Shown piece after piece: positions 1 to 9,385 of a DNA stretch of 15,013 nucleotides. The stretch is from the NCBI GenBank assembly GCA_011620145.1, contig WOZT01000047.1, forward strand, positions 1 through 15,013, in the 5' to 3' direction. This DNA comes from Gammaproteobacteria bacterium. GTDB lineage: Bacteria > Pseudomonadota > Gammaproteobacteria > UBA5335. The notes beneath the pieces were generated by a model. It ran no database searches, was not told the origin of the DNA, and worked only from the letters and a program-made list of their open reading frames with translations. Numbering within the stretch: the stretch's first letter is position 1; the number at the start of each line of letters is the position of its first letter. Made by a program: the position numbers and the translations under genes.

Positions 1-52
1 TCGTTTCGATGTGGCCATACATGGAGTAATAGAGCACGAGAATCTTGGCCAT
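1..52 (-). CDS. wrbA: WrbA-type NAD(P)H:quinone oxidoreductase, N-terminal fragment cut by window edge
   Basis: Reading the minus strand from the ATG at 52 gives MAKILVLYYSMYGHIET before the window ends. This is the hallmark start of WrbA, a flavodoxin-like FMN protein that reduces quinones by two electrons. The LYYSMYGH segment is the beginning of the phosphate-binding loop for FMN. An AAGGAG ribosome site lies 6 bases before the ATG. The gene is divergent from the LysR-type regulator at 202, so that regulator may control it; this is inference from layout only. Only 17 codons are visible, so the rest of the protein cannot be judged. Confidence 0.85.
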   Translation of the reverse strand, partial: MAKILVLYYSMYGHIET

Positions 53-178
53 GACGGACTCCTTGGAAAGTGAAACAGGCGTTTTGCAACCGCCAGAAAA
101 CAGTCGGGACAAAGGCCGCGACATGAGGGCCACCTTAAACCCCATTGAGGCGGGGATAAATGACAAAATAGCAAAAAG

Positions 179-200
179 ATTGTTCTTTTTATGGAACGAT
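179..200. promoter_or_regulatory. Inverted repeat over the lysR start, possible autoregulatory site
   Basis: ATTGTTC (179-185) and GAACGAT (194-200) form an inverted repeat with one mismatch, 8 bases apart, ending one base before the LysR-family start codon. Interrupted dyads of this size in the divergent control region are typical of LysR-type binding sites. The site covers the ribosome-binding region (GGAA, 193-196), so binding could block expression of the regulator itself. The intergenic space shared with wrbA is 53-201. The assignment is inference from symmetry and position. Confidence 0.3.
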
Positions 201-201
201 A

Positions 202-1095
202 ATGCGCGATCTGAACGACATGGCCCTATTCGCCCTGGTGGTGGAGACCGGCAGCTTTACCGCCGCCGCTGCCCGGGCCGGATTGCCCAAGTCCACCGTC
301 AGCCGCCGGCTGGCGCGCCTGGAGGAGCGGCTGGGCGTGCGGCTGATCGAACGCAGCACGCGCCGGCTGCGTGTCACCGAGGCGGGTGAGGCCTACCTGG
401 CGCATTGTCAACGCATCCTGGAGGAAGCCGATCGCGCCGAGCAGACCGTGCAGGCCCTGCTGGGCGCGCCGCGCGGGCCATTGCGGCTGACGGCTTCGGT
501 CTCGGTCGGGCAATGCCTGCTGGCGCCGGAGCTGGGGCTTTTTCTGGCGCGCTATCCGGATATTGAGGTGCACCTGGAACTGACTAACCGGCGCGTGGAT
601 CTCTTGGCCGAGCAGTTCGATCTGGCCCTGCGCATCGGGCCGCTGGAGGATACCCGCCTGGTTGCCCGCACCCTGGGCGATACCCGGCTGCGGCTGTGCG
701 CCAGCCCCAATTACCTCGCCCGCGCCGGCGTGCCGGAAACCCCGGCGGATCTGGCGCGTCACGCCACGCTGGCCATGCGGGATGTGGCCCTGCGCACGGA
801 CCGCTGGACGCTGATCGGTCCAGACGGGATTAGCCGGCCATCGTTGCGGCCGCGTGCGGTGGTCAACGATTTCATGATCCTGCATCAATTGGCGTTGGCA
901 GGACAGGGCATCGTTTGCCTGCCGACCTTCGTGGGTGGGGAGGATCTCGCCGCTGGACGGCTGGTGCCGGTACTGCCGGCGTGGACGGGGCCGGGCAAGC
1001 CGCTGAGCGCGGTCTATCCCAGCGCGCGCGGGGCGACACCCAAGCTGCGCGCCTTGCTGGAGCATCTTGCCCAGACCCTGCCGGCGCGGCTCTAG
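202..1095 (+). CDS. LysR-family transcriptional regulator
   Basis: This 297-residue protein has the normal LysR length. Residues 1-60 form the winged helix-turn-helix, with the family pattern FTAAAARAGLPKSTVSRRLARLEERLGVRLIERSTRRLRVTEAG. Residues from about 88 onward form the effector-binding domain with two alpha/beta subdomains. It is cytoplasmic and would bind a small co-inducer and act on a neighbouring promoter. The divergent partner is wrbA, so a quinone- or oxidant-linked role is a reasonable guess, but the effector is not readable. The start at 202 is chosen because the helix-turn-helix begins within a few residues of it; the ribosome site (GGAA) is weak. Its stop codon overlaps the stop of the convergent yiiM gene through a shared CTAG (1092-1095). 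Confidence 0.9.
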   Translation: MRDLNDMALFALVVETGSFTAAAARAGLPKSTVSRRLARLEERLGVRLIERSTRRLRVTEAGEAYLAHCQRILEEADRAEQTVQALLGAPRGPLRLTASVSVGQCLLAPELGLFLARYPDIEVHLELTNRRVDLLAEQFDLALRIGPLEDTRLVARTLGDTRLRLCASPNYLARAGVPETPADLARHATLAMRDVALRTDRWTLIGPDGISRPSLRPRAVVNDFMILHQLALAGQGIVCLPTFVGGEDLAAGRLVPVLPAWTGPGKPLSAVYPSARGATPKLRALLEHLAQTLPARL

Positions 1096-1766
1096 CGGCC
1101 CGCACGCTCGAGCAGGCGCTGGCGGTCCTGCAAGCGGTTCCGCCAGGCGGGCGCCAGGACATCGAGCTGGCCCGCCTGCGCCAGGGCGGTCGGATCGGGC
1201 GCCGCGCTGATCGTGAGTTGCCACAGCCGGGCGATGGACATGCGCGCCGGATGATGCTGCACAAGCCGGAGCGGTGCGTTTGCCGCTACCGGTCCCGACT
1301 GGATGACGCGGCACAGCCAGCCCGAGCCGCGCCCGGTCTGCACGATGCGTTTGGACAGGTCCGGCAGTTCCAGGTGCTGGCTCAGTTTCCAGCAGGGCGT
1401 GCGCGGCTGGCTGATCTCGAGAATCGCCTCGCCGAGTTGCCAACGGTCCCCGACACAGGCCTCGGCTTCATCGATTCCCTCGCAACAGAGGTTTTCCCCG
1501 AAGGCGCCGGGGACGAAATCATCCGCACGGCGGGGATAGATCCCTGCCCAGTGCCGGTAGGCTGCGAGCGGATAGACGCATACCGCCCGTTCCGGACCGC
1601 CGTGCTGGCGGGTGTCCGCCTGGAGATCGCCGGCAAAGCCCAGCCGCCCCAGCATGAGCTCGTCACTGACGGACTGCTTGGCGATGCCGCTGAAATGGCC
1701 TTCGGGCAGCAGGATGCGGCCGCCCACGAAGGGGCCATGCCAGCGTATCGTCTCCCCCGAGGTCAT
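1092..1766 (-). CDS. yiiM: MOSC-domain protein of the YiiM family
   Basis: This 224-residue protein has the length of E. coli YiiM and matches it along most of its sequence: HGGPERAVCVYP at about residues 55-66, FGENL at 89-93 and QPRTPCWKL at 120-128. C125 is the conserved cysteine of the MOSC fold. The C-terminal 50 residues correspond to the small helical domain that follows MOSC in YiiM. MOSC proteins of this group are molybdenum-cofactor dependent and detoxify N-hydroxylated compounds such as 6-hydroxylaminopurine; that role is known for the family and only inferred here. The ATG at 1766 is chosen because it overlaps the stop of the upstream gene as ATGA (1763-1766), a sign of translational coupling; the longer reading frame upstream shows no family similarity. 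The C-terminus converges on the LysR-type gene. Confidence 0.88.
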   Translation of the reverse strand: MTSGETIRWHGPFVGGRILLPEGHFSGIAKQSVSDELMLGRLGFAGDLQADTRQHGGPERAVCVYPLAAYRHWAGIYPRRADDFVPGAFGENLCCEGIDEAEACVGDRWQLGEAILEISQPRTPCWKLSQHLELPDLSKRIVQTGRGSGWLCRVIQSGPVAANAPLRLVQHHPARMSIARLWQLTISAAPDPTALAQAGQLDVLAPAWRNRLQDRQRLLERAGR

Positions 1767-2362
1767 GGCGCCGGCGGCACGGGCTCGGCGATGAATCCGA
1801 AATGGGCGGGAACATCCGCCCGGCAGATGGGATGCACTTCCAGAATCCGGTCGCCATCGCGCAGCCCCAAACGCGCAGGGTCTCCTGCCATCAGCTGGGC
1901 CAAGGCATCCGTGAAGTCGGCATCGGACAGGGGCCGGCCCGAAGGATCGCAAAAGGCGGGGCTGTAGCCCACCAGGTCCCGGTCATCCAGCAGCCCCACC
2001 CCGAGCGGAGTGCCCAGCAGCAGGTTGCCTTCTTCATCCACCCAGGCGCTGCGCAGCTCGCTTAACGTCGTCCCGGTGTGGGTGCTCAGTGCGCCGGGGC
2101 TGCCGGGCGCATGATCGGCGCGGCAGTGCAGGATCCAGGGGGTGTAGGCCAGGCTGACGTAGACCTTCTGCGGCCCGTTCTGGAACAGCCAGGCACCGGA
2201 TTCATCGGCCAGGTAATTGCGGTTGATGAACGCGATGGTGCGGGCATGGCGCAGCGGCCGGCCCTCCAGCAGCCAATCGCCGCGCCGATCCAGCGCCAGC
2301 CAGCCATAGGCGGCCGGTACATTGGGCCATTTGCGTAATGCGTTCTGGACGCTCTCATCCAT
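1763..2362 (-). CDS. Conserved protein of unknown function, coupled to yiiM
   Basis: This 199-residue soluble protein has no signal peptide and no membrane segment. I recognise the style of a widespread proteobacterial family of unknown function with RKWPNVPAAYGWL near the N-terminus, then FINRNYL, WLFQNGPQKVYVSLAYTPWIL and a WVDEEGNLLL stretch, but I cannot give a reliable family number. The FQNGPQ and YTPWIL blocks look like the conserved core. The start at 2362 is preferred over an in-frame ATG at 2368 because GGGAG sits 6 bases before 2362, whereas it directly abuts 2368. The gene overlaps yiiM by four bases, so the two are co-translated. The hairpin-rich element at 2382-2533 lies immediately upstream and may carry or disturb its promoter. 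Confidence 0.8.
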   Translation of the reverse strand: MDESVQNALRKWPNVPAAYGWLALDRRGDWLLEGRPLRHARTIAFINRNYLADESGAWLFQNGPQKVYVSLAYTPWILHCRADHAPGSPGALSTHTGTTLSELRSAWVDEEGNLLLGTPLGVGLLDDRDLVGYSPAFCDPSGRPLSDADFTDALAQLMAGDPARLGLRDGDRILEVHPICRADVPAHFGFIAEPVPPAP

Positions 2363-2377
2363 GGTCATCTCCCGGAT

Positions 2378-2537
2378 CTAAGAACGCGCTGAATAAATCC
2401 ATCCTGGATTTCTCAGCGCTCGCCATCGGAAAAGCGTGGTTTTCCGATGGCGCCCAAGATCAGCGGCTTACAGCCGCTGATCTTGGGCGCGCGTCCCTGC
2501 GCTGTGGGAAGCGCTGAATACTTCAGCGTTTCCCTAA
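2378..2537. mobile_element. Hairpin-rich MITE-like element with CTAA target duplications
   Basis: A 152-bp core (2382-2533) is bounded by direct CTAA repeats at 2378-2381 and 2534-2537, which fit the YTAR target duplication of IS5-subgroup elements. The ends are imperfect inverted repeats sharing CGCTGAA: GAACGCGCTGAA inward from the left and GGAAACGCTGAA inward from the right, 9 of 12 positions equal. The core is almost entirely made of stem-loops: 2386-2419 (outer GCGCTGA/TCAGCGC, inner AAATCCA/TGGATTT), 2421-2452 (13-bp stem), 2452-2488 (16-bp perfect stem) and 2506-2534 (13-bp stem with one G-T pair). There is no coding capacity. It separates fadH from the next minus-strand operon and could also act as a terminator for fadH. 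Confidence 0.6.
2452..2488. terminator. Perfect 16-bp stem-loop, possible transcription stop downstream of fadH
   Basis: GCCCAAGATCAGCGGC (2452-2467) and its exact reverse complement (2473-2488) are separated by TTACA. Together with the 13-bp stem at 2421-2452 it forms the centre of the hairpin-rich element. It lies about 110 bases past the fadH stop on the minus strand. There is no clear U-tract, so intrinsic termination is uncertain; mRNA 3'-end protection is the alternative. Confidence 0.35.
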
Positions 2538-2600
2538 ACAGGCGTGGCAGACCTGATGGCGGGGATTTGCCGGCCTGTATGCATCCGACCTGATTGCCGT

Positions 2601-5005
<2,405 letters not shown>

Positions 5006-5422
5006 ATGAAAATTCTCTATCAAGCAACCGCAACCGCCAGCGGTGGACGCGACGGCACGGTGAAAAGCAGCAATGGGGTCCTGGATCTCAAGCTTGCCAT
5101 CCCCAAGGAAATGGGCGGTCCCGGTGGCGCGGTGCCCAATCCCGAGATGCTGTTCGCGGCAGGCTATGCCGCCTGTTTCGATAGCGCGCTGCAACATGTC
5201 GCCCGGCAGAAGAAACTCAAGCCCGGCGCCACTCAGGTGCAGGCAACGGTAGGCATTGGCGCGAACGAGGCCGGTGGCTTCGCGCTCGCGGTCACCCTGG
5301 AGGTGACGATTCCTGGTCTGCCGCGTGATGAAGCCCAGGCATTGCTGGAGGCCGCCCATCAGGTCTGCCCCTATTCCAATGCTGTGCGGGGAAATGTGCC
5401 GGTGGAGCTGAAACTGGTTTGA
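5006..5422 (+). CDS. ohr: Organic hydroperoxide resistance protein (Ohr/OsmC family)
   Basis: This 138-residue cytoplasmic thiol peroxidase reduces fatty acid and other organic hydroperoxides, using lipoylated proteins as electron donors in characterised members. Catalytic residues are in place: R15 in GGRDG, E47 in NPEMLF, peroxidatic C57 in AACFDSAL and resolving C121 in VCPYSNAVRGN. These spacings match the Arg-Glu-Cys-Cys set of Xylella Ohr. The two-cysteine Ohr subfamily rather than OsmC proper is indicated by the short length and the CPYSNAVRGN ending. The start at 5006 is chosen over the in-frame ATG at 4994 because GAGG lies 6-7 bases before it and family proteins start with MKxLY. 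It heads an operon with the peroxidase, the aldo-keto reductase and ohrR. Confidence 0.95.
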   Translation: MKILYQATATASGGRDGTVKSSNGVLDLKLAIPKEMGGPGGAVPNPEMLFAAGYAACFDSALQHVARQKKLKPGATQVQATVGIGANEAGGFALAVTLEVTIPGLPRDEAQALLEAAHQVCPYSNAVRGNVPVELKLV

Positions 5423-5487
5423 TCCACCTATGCGCGTCCCCTTCGTTCACGGCGAGGGGATGTCATCACGATACCGGAGGGTTTGTC

Positions 5488-6003
5488 ATGAATCCCTTTT
5501 ATCAGTTATCCGCCAACACGCTGCATGGGCAGCCCGTGGCCATGCAGCAGTACCAAGGCAAGGTGCTGCTGGTGGTCAACACCGCCAGCCAGTGCGGCTT
5601 GACGCCGCAGTATCAGGATCTCCAGCAGTTGCATGACGAGTACGCCGATCAGGGCTTGGTGGTGCTGGGTTTTCCCTGTAATCAGTTTCGCCAGCAGGAG
5701 CCGGGTGATGCGGAGGCGATCGGCAGCTTTTGTGAGCTGAATTATGGCGTGCGCTTTCCCATGTTCGACAAAGTCGAAGTCAATGGCCCGGGCGCACATC
5801 CGATTTTCCGGTATCTGCGTGAACAATTGCCGGGCTGGTTCGGCTCTGCCATCAAATGGAATTTCACCAAATTCCTGATTGGTCGTGACGGTGTGCCTAT
5901 TCGCCGCTTTGCACCGATCACCCGCAAGGCAAAAATGGCGCCTGCAATCCAGCGGGCGCTGACGGCACCTGCGGAATGGGTCGACACGAAGACTTCTTCA
6001 TGA
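5488..6003 (+). CDS. Glutathione peroxidase family protein, cysteine type
   Basis: This is a 171-residue thioredoxin-fold peroxidase. NTASQCG places the peroxidatic Cys at 36; the rest of the catalytic set is Q70 (in FRQQEPG) and W124-N125 (in IKWNFTKF). C82 in SFCELNYGV sits where yeast Gpx3 has its resolving cysteine (C36/C82), so thioredoxin rather than glutathione is the likely reductant; this is inference from homologues. The C64 of the FPCNQF block is also kept. There is no signal peptide, so it is cytoplasmic. The start at 5488 follows a strong GGAGGG; the longer frame from 5419 lacks family resemblance. It lies 65 bases after ohr and 19 bases before the aldo-keto reductase, consistent with a peroxide-defence operon. 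Confidence 0.93.
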   Translation: MNPFYQLSANTLHGQPVAMQQYQGKVLLVVNTASQCGLTPQYQDLQQLHDEYADQGLVVLGFPCNQFRQQEPGDAEAIGSFCELNYGVRFPMFDKVEVNGPGAHPIFRYLREQLPGWFGSAIKWNFTKFLIGRDGVPIRRFAPITRKAKMAPAIQRALTAPAEWVDTKTSS

Positions 6004-6022
6004 TTCTCAGGAGGGTAACACC

Positions 6023-7051
6023 ATGAACTATCGGCAACTGGGTCATTCCGGCCTGTTGGTGTCAGAGCTTTGTCTGGGCGCCATGAGCTTCGGTAAACAG
6101 GGTTATTGGGAGGTGGTCGGCGGCCTGGGGGATGCCGAGGCCCAGCGGCTGATCGACATGGCGCTGGACGCCGGCATCAATTTCTTCGACACAGCGGATG
6201 TCTACTCCTATGGGCAGTCGGAGGAGATTCTTGGACGTGCCCTCAAGGCGCGGCGTCACGAGGTGGTGCTGGCCACCAAGGTGCGAGGCCGCATGAGTCC
6301 TGAGATCAACGACGTGGGGCTGAGCCGTCATCACCTGATACGGAGCTGCGAGACCAGTCTGCAGCGGCTGGGGACCGATTACATTGATCTCTACATCGTG
6401 CACAGCTTCGATTTCGTCACCCCGCTTGAGGAGACGCTGTCAACACTGAACGATCTGGTGCGGCAGGGGAAGGTGCGATATCTCGGCTGCTCCAATTTTG
6501 CCGCCTGGCAGTTGATGAAAGCGCTTGCGCTGGCCGAGAAGCATCATTGGGAGAAGTTCGTCTCGCTCCAGGCGCTCTATTCTCTGGTGGCCCGCGATGT
6601 CGAAACCGAACTGGTGCCGCTGTGCCAGGATCAGCGACTCGGTCTGACGCCCTGGTCACCGCTTGCAGGCGGCTTTTTGACGGGCAAGTTCCGCCGTGGC
6701 GAAAAGGGCCCGGCCGACGCCCGTCGCAGCAAGGAGCAACACAACTTCATTCAGGTGGATGAAGACAAGGGCTTCCGAATTCTGGACGAAGTGCAGCGCA
6801 TTGCGCAGGCGCGCGGGGTGAGTGTTGCTCAGGTGGCGCTCAATTATCTGTTGCGCAAACCGGCAGTGAGCGCTGTGCTGGTGGGCGCCACCAAGCCGGA
6901 GCAGTTGCAGGACAACCTCAAGGCCACCAGTTGGACCCTTGAGGAAGCGGAAGTAAAGGCGCTCGACGCCGTCAGCCAACCCGGGCGCCCCTATCCGCAC
7001 TGGATGCTGGATTACACGCGCATGGATCGCATGTCGTCGCGAATGATGTGA
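6023..7051 (+). CDS. Aldo-keto reductase
   Basis: This 342-residue (alpha/beta)8-barrel NADPH-dependent oxidoreductase has the catalytic tetrad D56 and Y61 (FFDTADVYSYG), K86 (LATKV) and H127 (YIVHSFD). The nucleotide-binding end carries LVGATKPEQLQDNL at about 292-305. The N-terminal MNYRQLGHSGLLVSELCLGAMSFG is typical of the bacterial general-stress group. The substrate is not readable; in a peroxide-defence operon it probably reduces aldehydes from lipid peroxidation, which is inference. An AGGAGG ribosome site is close to the ATG. It is followed after 40 bases by ohrR. Confidence 0.93.
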   Translation: MNYRQLGHSGLLVSELCLGAMSFGKQGYWEVVGGLGDAEAQRLIDMALDAGINFFDTADVYSYGQSEEILGRALKARRHEVVLATKVRGRMSPEINDVGLSRHHLIRSCETSLQRLGTDYIDLYIVHSFDFVTPLEETLSTLNDLVRQGKVRYLGCSNFAAWQLMKALALAEKHHWEKFVSLQALYSLVARDVETELVPLCQDQRLGLTPWSPLAGGFLTGKFRRGEKGPADARRSKEQHNFIQVDEDKGFRILDEVQRIAQARGVSVAQVALNYLLRKPAVSAVLVGATKPEQLQDNLKATSWTLEEAEVKALDAVSQPGRPYPHWMLDYTRMDRMSSRMM

Positions 7052-7091
7052 GGTCATCGCACAATTCAGCTACGACCTCCATGAGGCCATT

Positions 7092-7607
7092 GTGAGAGAC
7101 GAGATGAAGGGAAAGCGCACAACGCAGACAGATCCGAGCGATCTGGCCTCAAGCAGCGGGAAAGCTCATACAGTCGTGTTGGATGCCCAGTTGTGTTTTC
7201 CGCTCTATGCCGCGTCAAGGCTGCTGACACGGCAATACCAGCCGCTGCTGGAACGGTTCGGCCTGACCTATCCGCAATATGTGGTGCTGATGGTGTTATG
7301 GGAGCGCGCACCCCGCACGGTTGGCGAGATTGGCGAACGGGCATTGCTCAATTCCAATACGCTGACGCCCTTGCTCAAGCGGCTCGAAGCGCAGGGTTTG
7401 ATCCGCCGCCAGCGCGCGGTGAGTGACGAGCGGGTGGTGGAAGTCCATCTCACCGAGCGCGGCGAGCTGCTGCAGGCGGAATGCGCCTGCGTCCAACATG
7501 CGTTACGTGAGCAGATTGCCATGGCTCCGGAAAAGCTCGTTGCACTTAAGGCGGGGCTGGACGAGTTTCTGGGGCATCTGCGCCGCTTGGAAAACATTGC
7601 CGATTAA
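7092..7607 (+). CDS. ohrR: OhrR-type MarR-family peroxide-sensing repressor
   Basis: This 171-residue winged-helix protein has [26 protein letters not shown] near its N-terminus. C35, Y39 and Y49 have exactly the spacing of the sensing Cys and its two hydrogen-bonding Tyr residues in Bacillus OhrR (C15, Y19, Y29). The HTH/wing region is at about 75-125 ([42 protein letters not shown]). C131 and C133 near the C-terminal dimer helix could be the resolving thiol of a two-Cys OhrR. Oxidation by organic hydroperoxide would release DNA. It is last in the ohr operon, so it likely represses its own transcription. The GTG at 7092 has TGAGG 5 bases upstream; the ATG at 7104 is an alternative start. Confidence 0.93.
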   Translation: MRDEMKGKRTTQTDPSDLASSSGKAHTVVLDAQLCFPLYAASRLLTRQYQPLLERFGLTYPQYVVLMVLWERAPRTVGEIGERALLNSNTLTPLLKRLEAQGLIRRQRAVSDERVVEVHLTERGELLQAECACVQHALREQIAMAPEKLVALKAGLDEFLGHLRRLENIAD

Positions 7608-7665
7608 TCCGCTATTTCTTGCGCGAAGTAGCCATGTCCTGAATGCGACACAGGCCATCGGTCTC

Positions 7666-8063
7666 GTGTTTACCCTGTTTGCTGGATCAACTGGAGTACC
7701 GATCGGCCCGTAACGGCGCCGATAGCTTGGCCTGGGACGCGCTTGCATGGGTTGGCCAGGACCGTGCAACCCACTCTGGCTGGGAAGTGAGGGATACGCG
7801 AACGGAGGCGGCAGGGGGCGAAAGTGATCGCCTGGATGCGTACTTTGGTCGCCTCATCTCGCCCTATTGGGATCTTTTGGTCGGCGTGGGGTATCAGCGT
7901 CGATATGGATCTGCGTTTGCGCTATGAGGTTTGGCGCGAGTTTGCGCCCTATATTGGCCTATCGTGGTCACCTGGCGTTGTGGGCACCGCAGATCTGGCG
8001 CGCACCGAGGAGACGCCCATTGAAGACTGGTCGTTGCTGACTGGGGTACGGCTATGGTTTTGA
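7666..8063 (+). pseudogene. copB: Remnant of copper resistance outer-membrane protein CopB/PcoB, frameshifted and internally deleted
   Basis: CopB-like segments are readable but scattered over three frames: LLDQLEYRSARNGADSLAWDALAW (7679-7752), then NPLWLGSEG in a second frame (7768-7794), then ESDRLDAYFGRLISPYWDLLVGV back in the first frame (7817-7885), then SVDMDLRLRYEVWREF and the C-terminus APYIGLSW to VRLWF in the third frame (about 7896-8063). Between the third and fourth pieces some 70 residues of the usual barrel are missing. The signal peptide and the Met/His-rich N-terminal half are also absent. The ending VRLWF followed by a stop is the normal outer-membrane beta-barrel terminus of CopB. 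It was presumably a copper-exporting or copper-sequestering barrel and is now dead. It stands between ohrR and the copper monooxygenase cluster. Confidence 0.82.
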
Positions 8064-8140
8064 ACCAATGGCATCTAACTCATTGTTTTTATTTTTTGAA
8101 TTTCGCAATGAGGCGGATTGATAAACTGGATGGAAGCCGG

Positions 8141-8154
8141 TTGACTTTGATCAA
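8141..8154. promoter_or_regulatory. FNR/ANR-like dyad
   Basis: TTGACTTTGATCAA matches the FNR consensus TTGAT-N4-ATCAA at nine of ten defined positions. It lies about 410 bases before pmoA, far for direct control of that start, so it would need an upstream promoter in the leader. Chance occurrence is possible. Confidence 0.25.
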
Positions 8155-8507
8155 GAGGTTTTTGGGCCTGACGCAATAGACCCAAAGTGTTTGATTTTAA
8201 TTGGGTATTGGCGCGACCTATGAGTTGGCCGGGCCGCTTTCGCTGATTTTTGCTTGAACAGCCGTTCAGGGATTGTGCCCACCTGCCGATTCAATTACAT
8301 TTGTGCGCCTGAAGGTTCGGGCCTTCGAACTGTGGCAGTAAATGATGACCGCCTCTTTTAGATTGACGAATACAATGATGTCCGCGTGAACGGTCGGTTG
8401 GGATCCATGCTTTTGCATGGGCGCATACCGTAGACTGTTGAGCATGGGTTGTTAGGCGATGCGGGGAAATTCGGGCTAACGGACTGACCGGGCAGCGCGT
8501 TTTGCGC

Positions 8508-8536
8508 TTGGTGATTGGGAAGTCCCGACTTATTTT
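8508..8536 (+). promoter_or_regulatory. Possible sigma-70 promoter for the pmoA-led cluster
   Basis: TTGGTG (8508-8513), a 17-base spacer and TATTTT (8531-8536) resemble -35 and -10 boxes, giving a start about 18 bases before the pmoA ATG. A dyad AAGTC-CC-GACTT (8520-8531) lies in the spacer and touches the -10 box, where an operator would act. The boxes are only partial matches. Confidence 0.3.
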
Positions 8537-8560
8537 TGAGGCAACAGGGAGTGAAGTGCG

Positions 8561-9358
8561 ATGAGTACGGTCAGTGGTGCATACGGTAAGGGCGGCACCC
8601 CGGATACAACGACCCGTCCGACAAAGTCGGCGGTGCGCAATGTCCAGGAGCAGATGGCAGCGTGGAAGAATGTTGATTACACCTTGATCCCGATCTTTTC
8701 GATCCTGATCGGCGGCGTGACGGTGTTCCTGATCGCGCTCACGGTCGGGGACTGGGACTACTGGGCGGACTGGCGTGATCGCCGCTGGTGGCCGTTGGTG
8801 ACGCCGTTTTCGCTCATCATTCCTGCGGCGATTTTCAACTATTTCTTCTGGAAGCGTTTCCGCCTGCCCATCGGGGCAACCGCCATGATCCTGGGCTATA
8901 TGTTCGGCGTGTGGGTCAGCCGGTACATGAACTTCCATATCTTTGCTAATTTCCCGATGAACTTTGTTTCGCCTTCGACTTTCATTGGCATGGGACTCCT
9001 GCTCGATTGCACCTTGGCGCTGAGCCGCAGTTTCTTTCTCACCGGCTTGGTGGGTGCGTTCCTGTTCGCCATCGTGCTCTATCCGCTGAACTGGGTGACC
9101 ATGGCACCCTTCCATGTGCCCGTGGAGTACAACGGCTTCCTGGTGACGGTGGCTGACCTGATGGGGTATCAGTACATCCGCACGGCGATGCCCGAGTACG
9201 TCCGCATCATCGAAAGATCAACGCTCCGGACTTTTGGTGAAGCGGTGACGCCGTTGACGGCCTTCTTTGCGGGCTTTGTCACTTTGCTGAACTACTACCT
9301 GTGGGTGTGGATCGGCTCGATTCTGACCCAGAATCGCTGGCTGACCCGGCTGATTTGA
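8561..9358 (+). CDS. pmoA: Copper membrane monooxygenase subunit A (PmoA/AmoA-like)
   Basis: This 265-residue polytopic inner-membrane protein aligns over its length with Methylococcus PmoA (247 residues), plus about 18 extra N-terminal residues. Signatures: GDWDYWADWRDRRWW (63-77), VTP after it, FPMNFVSPS (131-139), HVPVEYNG (185-192) and GYQYIRTAMPEYVRIIERSTLRTFG (202-226). E212 corresponds to E195 of Methylococcus PmoA, reported near the zinc/copper site shared with PmoC. The HVPVEYNG form groups it with Pmo, gammaproteobacterial Amo and hydrocarbon enzymes rather than with betaproteobacterial AmoA. Several positions differ from classical PmoA (FLVTVADLMGYQ where PmoA has MLMSIADIQGYN), suggesting a separate clade. 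The substrate is unknown. An AGGGAG ribosome site precedes the ATG by 9 bases. No pmoC lies upstream, and pmoB follows after 107 bases. Confidence 0.95.
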   Translation: MSTVSGAYGKGGTPDTTTRPTKSAVRNVQEQMAAWKNVDYTLIPIFSILIGGVTVFLIALTVGDWDYWADWRDRRWWPLVTPFSLIIPAAIFNYFFWKRFRLPIGATAMILGYMFGVWVSRYMNFHIFANFPMNFVSPSTFIGMGLLLDCTLALSRSFFLTGLVGAFLFAIVLYPLNWVTMAPFHVPVEYNGFLVTVADLMGYQYIRTAMPEYVRIIERSTLRTFGEAVTPLTAFFAGFVTLLNYYLWVWIGSILTQNRWLTRLI

Positions 9359-9385
9359 TCCATTGGCCATAGGTTTTAACTCGGT

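Larger units (their letters stand above)
8064..8560. other. Long leader before the copper monooxygenase cluster
   Basis: This 497-base stretch has no gene I can support. Visible structure: an FNR-like dyad TTGACTTTGATCAA (8141-8154); small hairpins GTTCG/CGAAC in the 8310-8330 area, CCATGC-TTTT-GCATGG (8405-8420) and AGCGC-GTTTT-GCGCT (8494-8508); and a possible promoter at 8508-8536. I looked for remains of a pmoC/amoC gene and found none. A minus-strand open frame (8291-9115) is a shadow of pmoA. Confidence 0.6.

Noticed and set aside
45..389. 114-codon frame covering the wrbA-lysR gap
   Set aside because: It overlaps the LysR helix-turn-helix in another frame and the wrbA start; Arg/Gly/Pro-rich end, no family resemblance.
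226..1443. 405-codon minus-strand frame over the LysR-type gene
   Set aside because: It is antisense to a clear LysR family protein and overlaps the real yiiM frame; Arg/Gln-rich low-complexity translation with no motif.
915..1967. 350-codon plus-strand frame over yiiM
   Set aside because: It is antisense to yiiM and its upstream partner, with no recognisable domain and no ribosome site.
8291..9115. 274-codon minus-strand frame before and over pmoA
   Set aside because: It mostly mirrors pmoA; the translation is His/Arg-rich without motifs, so it is treated as a shadow.
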